In this document: positions 60,244-64,000 of the stretch, piece after piece
How positions within the stretch are numbered: the stretch's first letter is position 1
How the letters are laid out: each line of letters opens with the position of its first letter
From: Sesamum alatum
Lineage: Eukaryota; Streptophyta; Magnoliopsida; Lamiales; Pedaliaceae
Assembly: GCA_034509735.1 (NCBI GenBank)
Contig: JACGWO010000012.1
Location: forward strand, 2,294,001-2,358,000
Length of the DNA: 64,000 nt
Reading direction: 5' to 3'
Position numbers and translations under genes: made by a program
Notes under the pieces: model-generated
Told to the model about the DNA's origin: nothing
Seen by the model: only the letters and a program-made list of their open reading frames with translations
The model's database searches: none

Positions 60244-61572
60244 ATGGACACTCAAGGAAAAGTCATGAAGACGGTGAATTCCAAACTCGTCACAACGAAA
60301 GTCTTCAAGTTCAAGTACCAAGAGTTTCGGTGTTACTACGAGGAGTATGTCGAAGAAACTGAAGGAATCTTCCCAGATGACTCCTCCAATAGAGTCTGCT
60401 CAGAAGGACATATTCGTGCCTAACCACGCAAGCGAAGATGACGAAGATAAATCTCCCCCCTTCTCTCATCGCTCCGAATCTAGCTACTCCTTCACAACGA
60501 ATGTGGCTCCAGTCATGGTGACGAATGCCACGACCTTAGAAGAGCAAATCGCAAGCCTGACAAGAGCTATCGAAGGACTCACCAAGCATGTCCAAGAGCA
60601 AGATGCCCAAATCGCTAGGTTGATCAACAAGCCAGACAATGTTGAGGCAAGCCATATTCGGGGAAAGCAAGTCGAGGCTCATGATGAAGTAGAAATATCC
60701 ACTAAGGAGAACTACGCCGAGAAAGATGAACCTGCAAAAGGGCTTCAAGTCTCATCCAATGGATTGATCCCTGCGGACCAATTGAAAGAATTCATCGAAG
60801 GGACCATTAGGAGCAAGATTGAGGGAAGCTCAAGGTTATCCTTTACTTACTCCAAGCCCTACACTCCAAGAATTGGCAACTTGAAGATGTCGATGGGCTA
60901 CCAACCACCAAAGTTCCAACAGTTTGATGGAAAAGGCAATCCTAAGCAACATGTGGCTCACTTCGTCGAAACATGCAACAATGCTGGAACATATGGGGAT
61001 CACCTAGTCAAACAGTTTGTCCGATCACTAAAAGGCAACGCATTGATTGGTATACTGACTTGGAGGCCGGTTCAATTGATGGATGGGAGCAGCTAGAGCA
61101 AGAGTTCCTCAATCGATTCTATAGTACTAGGCAGACCATCAGCATGATTGAACTTACAAATTCCCGGCAGTGGAAGGATGAGCCAGTTATCGATTATATC
61201 AATAGGTGGAGGAATCTGAGCCTCAACTGCAAAGATCGATTATCTGAAGCTTCCGCCATTGAGATGTGCATTCAAGGGATGCATTGGGGTCTTCGATATA
61301 TTCTTCAAGGAATTCTACCTAGATCATTTGAAGATTTAGCCACTCGGGCACATGATATGGAGTTGAGTATGGCAGCGAGTGGAGTAGAAGGACCACCTGT
61401 CCAAGAGCCCCGCAGAACCAAGGAAAGGCGAGAAGGCAGGAATGGGGGCAAGCCTTATTCGAAAGCTCCAAACAAGGAATCCATAGCAGTAAATGTGGCA
61501 CCCTTCAAGCTCCGAAGCGAGGCAAATAATGGTAGCATCCTAAAGAATAATGCTCCTTACGAGAGACCGTAA
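60244..61572 (+). pseudogene. Tat-like gag, frameshifted
   Basis: The coding look begins at ATG 60244 (MDTQGKVMKTVNSKLVTTKV) and shifts frame near 60345 to one with ESAQKDIFVPNHASEDDEDK. It includes a coiled-coil-like ATTLEEQIASLTRAIEGLTK and then [21 protein letters not shown] second shift near 61045 leads to [20 protein letters not shown] and [16 protein letters not shown], the retrotransposon Gag core. A TAA at 61570-61572 (ERP then stop) falls in the same frame as the following 61585-62820 part. Gag would form the particle; this copy needs two shifts and a stop readthrough. Confidence 0.9.
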
Positions 61573-61584
61573 AGAAAATTAACC

Positions 61585-62820
61585 TTGAAGGATATGCAAG
61601 CAAAGCAATATCATTTCCTTGGTTCCGATGTTCCCGGCATATTTGATGAGTTGTTGGAGGCTAACCTCATCGAACTACCCGAAGCAAAACGACCTGAAGA
61701 AGCCGAACAAACAGATGACCCAAAATATTGCAAGTACCATCGTTTAGTTGGGCATTCGATACAAGATTGCTTTGTGTTCAAATACAAGGTTAAGCAATTA
61801 GCTCGCCAAGGCAAGATCTCTCTTGAAGAAGATACCACAGCGGCAAACGTGACCTCGGTCAAGTGTGGGTCTTTCGACTGTGAAGCCTCCCACAATACCA
61901 CCCACGAGAATGCTACTGCGATCAAAGAGGACGCTCTGTCTGAAAAAAAAGATTCCTTTGATAGTGATGAATGCATGTCCACCATTACCTTCACCAACGA
62001 AGATTTGCTTCTTGGGTCAAAATCGCATAACCGCCCCTTGTTCGTCGCTGTATATACACGTGAACAAAAGGTGAATAGAATATTGATCGATGGAGGCTCT
62101 GCAGTCAATATCTTACCCCTGCAGACCTTGAAAGACTTGGGGATCCTGATGGACGAACTCGCGAACAGCCGCCTCATGATTCAAGGATTCAATCAAGGAG
62201 GACAAAGGGCTATTGACATTATAAGGATGGAATTGTTAATGGACGATATGGCGTCAACTACAATATTATATGTTATAGACGCCAAGACTTCTTACAACAT
62301 GCTTCTTGGCCGCCCTTGGTTGCATGAAAATTCTGTGGTCCCCTCAACATGGCATCAATGCTTCAAATACTGCCGTAATGGCGTAGTGAAAATGGTACTC
62401 GGTGATACCAAGCCTTTCACCGAAGCTGAGTCGCACTTCGCCGACGCCAAGTACTACGTTGAAACTGCCAAAAGAGGAAAAGAGACTTCACCCTCAGAGA
62501 AACCAAAGTCACATGACGATCGAAGCATGAGGAGAAGTGAGCAGCCTGCTGTCGAGGCTGGATTTTCAAAGAGTCTGACTTTACCATTGACTCAAATCAA
62601 TGCGAAGCAACCATTGAAACCGCCACTTGAAGGATTTGTGCCGTCAACCCAAAAGGAAGAAGAGGGACATGAAGCGTTGCCCATAGATGGAGAAGGGTAT
62701 GATCCTAAAGCCTTCAAACTGCTAGTTAAAGCCGGGTATAATCCACAAGAAAGATTAGTCCTTGGAAAGCTTCCTCCCGAAGCCACCAACAAGAAGCTCC
62801 ATGGACTTAACGCCACCTAA
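61585..62820 (+). CDS. Tat-like zinc-finger/protease region of Gag-Pro
   Basis: An uninterrupted 411-codon frame. It opens with LKDMQAKQYHFLGSDVPGIF then CKYHRLVGHSIQDC (a zinc-binding-like CKYH...HxxxxC pattern). The retropepsin-like domain follows: VNRILIDGGSAVNILPLQTL (Asp of the active site in DGGS) and TSYNMLLGRPWLH. It ends GKLPPEATNKKLHGLNAT, the usual lead-in to a linker. It is in frame with the Gag part upstream but for the stop at 61570. Its unbroken length contrasts with the frames before it. Confidence 0.88.
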   Translation: MKDMQAKQYHFLGSDVPGIFDELLEANLIELPEAKRPEEAEQTDDPKYCKYHRLVGHSIQDCFVFKYKVKQLARQGKISLEEDTTAANVTSVKCGSFDCEASHNTTHENATAIKEDALSEKKDSFDSDECMSTITFTNEDLLLGSKSHNRPLFVAVYTREQKVNRILIDGGSAVNILPLQTLKDLGILMDELANSRLMIQGFNQGGQRAIDIIRMELLMDDMASTTILYVIDAKTSYNMLLGRPWLHENSVVPSTWHQCFKYCRNGVVKMVLGDTKPFTEAESHFADAKYYVETAKRGKETSPSEKPKSHDDRSMRRSEQPAVEAGFSKSLTLPLTQINAKQPLKPPLEGFVPSTQKEEEGHEALPIDGEGYDPKAFKLLVKAGYNPQERLVLGKLPPEATNKKLHGLNAT

Positions 62821-63412
62821 GAAATGTTAAAGGAAAAAGGGCATGCAGTCCCATATTCACGCATCGCCATAAAAAGGGCCAGCAGCAACCATGTCAGCGA
62901 AAGTCTCTCTTCAACAGAAGATGACCAAGGGAAAGAAAATCCACGAGAGTCTGTCTTCAACAGACTTGGCACATGTAAAAGAATGGTGCATAGAAAGACC
63001 AACAATCAATCTGTCTTTGATAGGCTTGGTCCACGGAAAAGAATGATGTATCAAAAGAAAACCATGTCCCAGGTGGCGGCGCAATCTAAAGAAAACATCA
63101 CATCCTCACATAAACTTAGAAGTTTGATTCCTTCCAAAAATGATACGCCACACGACTCTAGACATATCATGTGGCAAAGTCTTGAAAGTTAAAACAAGAA
63201 CAATGGTTTTCACACAAGTTCAACTTTGATGACGAGGATGACAAAGAAAGCGTAGCATCATCCAATTATGTTAACAGCAGTGTTGGAGAAGACATTACCA
63301 AAGTTCATCACATCACCTTAGCTAAAAATGATGAAGTTGAAGGAGAGGATACCGAAGATAGCTTGAAGATATGCTTGATAAATGAAAAGTTCTTGAAGCG
63401 GTATTACGCCTA
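62821..63412 (+). pseudogene. C-terminal linker of Tat-like Gag-Pro
   Basis: It continues from 62820 after a stop: MLKEKGHAVPYSRIAIKRAS, then two similar units (SVFNRLGTCKRM, SVFDRLGPRKRM). After another stop near 63190 and a frame change, FSHKFNFDDEDDKESVASSN leads to INEKFLKRYYA and a stop at 63410-63412. The ending resembles the end of gag-pro in plant Tat elements. No RT follows inside the window. Confidence 0.75.
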
Positions 63413-64000
63413 AAAGAAAAAAAAGGCAAAAAAAAAAAAAGAAAAAAGAAGCAAAAATAAAAAGAAAAAGAAAAACTCCTGGTCCGCATGAGTATAAACT
63501 GTGAACGGCCCTCCCCTCTATTCTCCAAACAAATATTTTGTACCCCAGAACTATGAATTGACTTGATCCTCTTGATGAGGTACGTAGGCAGCTTAGATAT
63601 TCTAAGTTCAGTCATAACACTTAAATGAGTTTTATTCCTCTTATTAAGTCGTCGAGAGTGGAAGTACTTAAACGTGCTCAAAGATTGCAAGATAGAAAGA
63701 AAAGAAGAAGCTTCTATTACGTAATCTCAAGGAAACATTAGAGTTCATGACATAAAACAAAGAAAAGGAAATCAAATGCAACAAAATAAAAGGTCCTAAG
63801 CAAATCTCAAGCAAAGGGATGCAAATCCTTCAACCCTTCCTTGAGGGCTTCCAAGTGTGTCCTTGAAGCCTCCAAACTCGCAACTACTTCATCGTTGAAG
63901 GGGGGGTGGTATTCTCAAGCGCTGCAATTTCCTCCATAATTTCACGCACTCCAACTTGGGCACTATGGAAAAGCTGATTTTCTTCCTTCAGAGTAGCACA
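63413..64000 (+). other. Downstream region after gag-pro
   Basis: A purine-rich run (AAAAAGGCAAAAAAAAAAAA, 63416-63475) is followed by ACTTGATCCTCTTGATGAGG and TACGTAGGCAGCTTAGATAT near 63560-63600, a phrase I associate with non-autonomous Tat relatives. The rest shows no gene. The window ends before any RT or second LTR can be seen. Confidence 0.5.

Noticed and set aside
61611..62177. 188-codon minus frame opposite the Tat protease
   Set aside because: Shadow of the plus-strand 411-codon frame.
1..64000. tRNA, rRNA or snoRNA genes
   Set aside because: No cloverleaf-type A/B box pair or rRNA-like sequence was noticed; the TGGTATCAGAGC matches are retrotransposon primer sites.

Overview
The window is plant nuclear DNA, most likely from a eudicot. 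The evidence is GT-AG introns in one gene with plant-type exon structure, AT-rich intergenic DNA, Ty1/copia, Tat- and Tekay-type Ty3/gypsy retrotransposons, and hAT, MULE and Helitron elements. The general look of the copia polyprotein recalls Lamiales such as sesame relatives, but that is a weak impression. No rRNA, tRNA or CRISPR array was seen. Nearly everything is transposable-element DNA in several nested layers. One host gene looks intact.

Layout: (1) 1-14868 is a Ty1/copia array whose internal regions are separated by single LTRs: RT/RNase H, LTR A, gag-PR-IN-RT, LTR B, PBS plus an IN fragment, LTR D. A solo LTR of the same family (LTR C, TSD GTTGC) sits inside the third internal region. 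(2) 14869-22536 is a decayed Tat-lineage Ty3/gypsy element: RT, RNase H, integrase, a minisatellite, then an antisense extra ORF that is split by another copia solo LTR (LTR E). (3) 22537-35605 is a minus-strand Tekay/Del-type gypsy element with both LTRs, a PBS and a PPT. A Mutator-type MITE with a perfect 9-bp TSD sits in one LTR, and a 4-kb hAT element with a dead transposase sits in the internal region. (4) 35606-39165 is AT-rich DNA with a GC-rich islet, MITEs and a Helitron-like repeat.

(5) 39166-45263 (minus) is a ten-exon gene for a 479-residue amidohydrolase of the 5'-methylthioadenosine/S-adenosylhomocysteine deaminase-like family. All reading frames join across GT-AG introns and the metal-binding residues are present. 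Intron 1 holds a Helitron-like insertion and a 43-bp homopolymer; intron 6 holds a small hAT-like MITE. A Tekay-type solo LTR in the same orientation ends about 240 bp upstream of the start codon. (6) 48261-48820 holds two tandem Helitrons. (7) 49991-57332 is a MULE with 103-bp inverted ends and an A9 target duplication. Its transposase has lost part of the catalytic core and is interrupted by copia LTR F. (8) 57342-59235 is intergenic, with a 193-bp tandem duplication. (9) From about 59.2 kb to the right edge runs a Tat-like element with LTR, PBS and gag-protease. It has no reverse transcriptase inside the window and may be a gag-only non-autonomous element.

The elements record an order of events. 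Copia LTRs landed in older copia, Tat and MULE DNA; the hAT and a MITE landed in the Tekay element. LTR-LTR recombination then left at least three convincing solo LTRs (C, E, G). No clearly new biochemical system was found. The points most worth checking are the antisense ORF, the MULE deletion with locally copied filler, the solo LTR upstream of the deaminase gene, the tandem Helitrons and the possible gag-only element.
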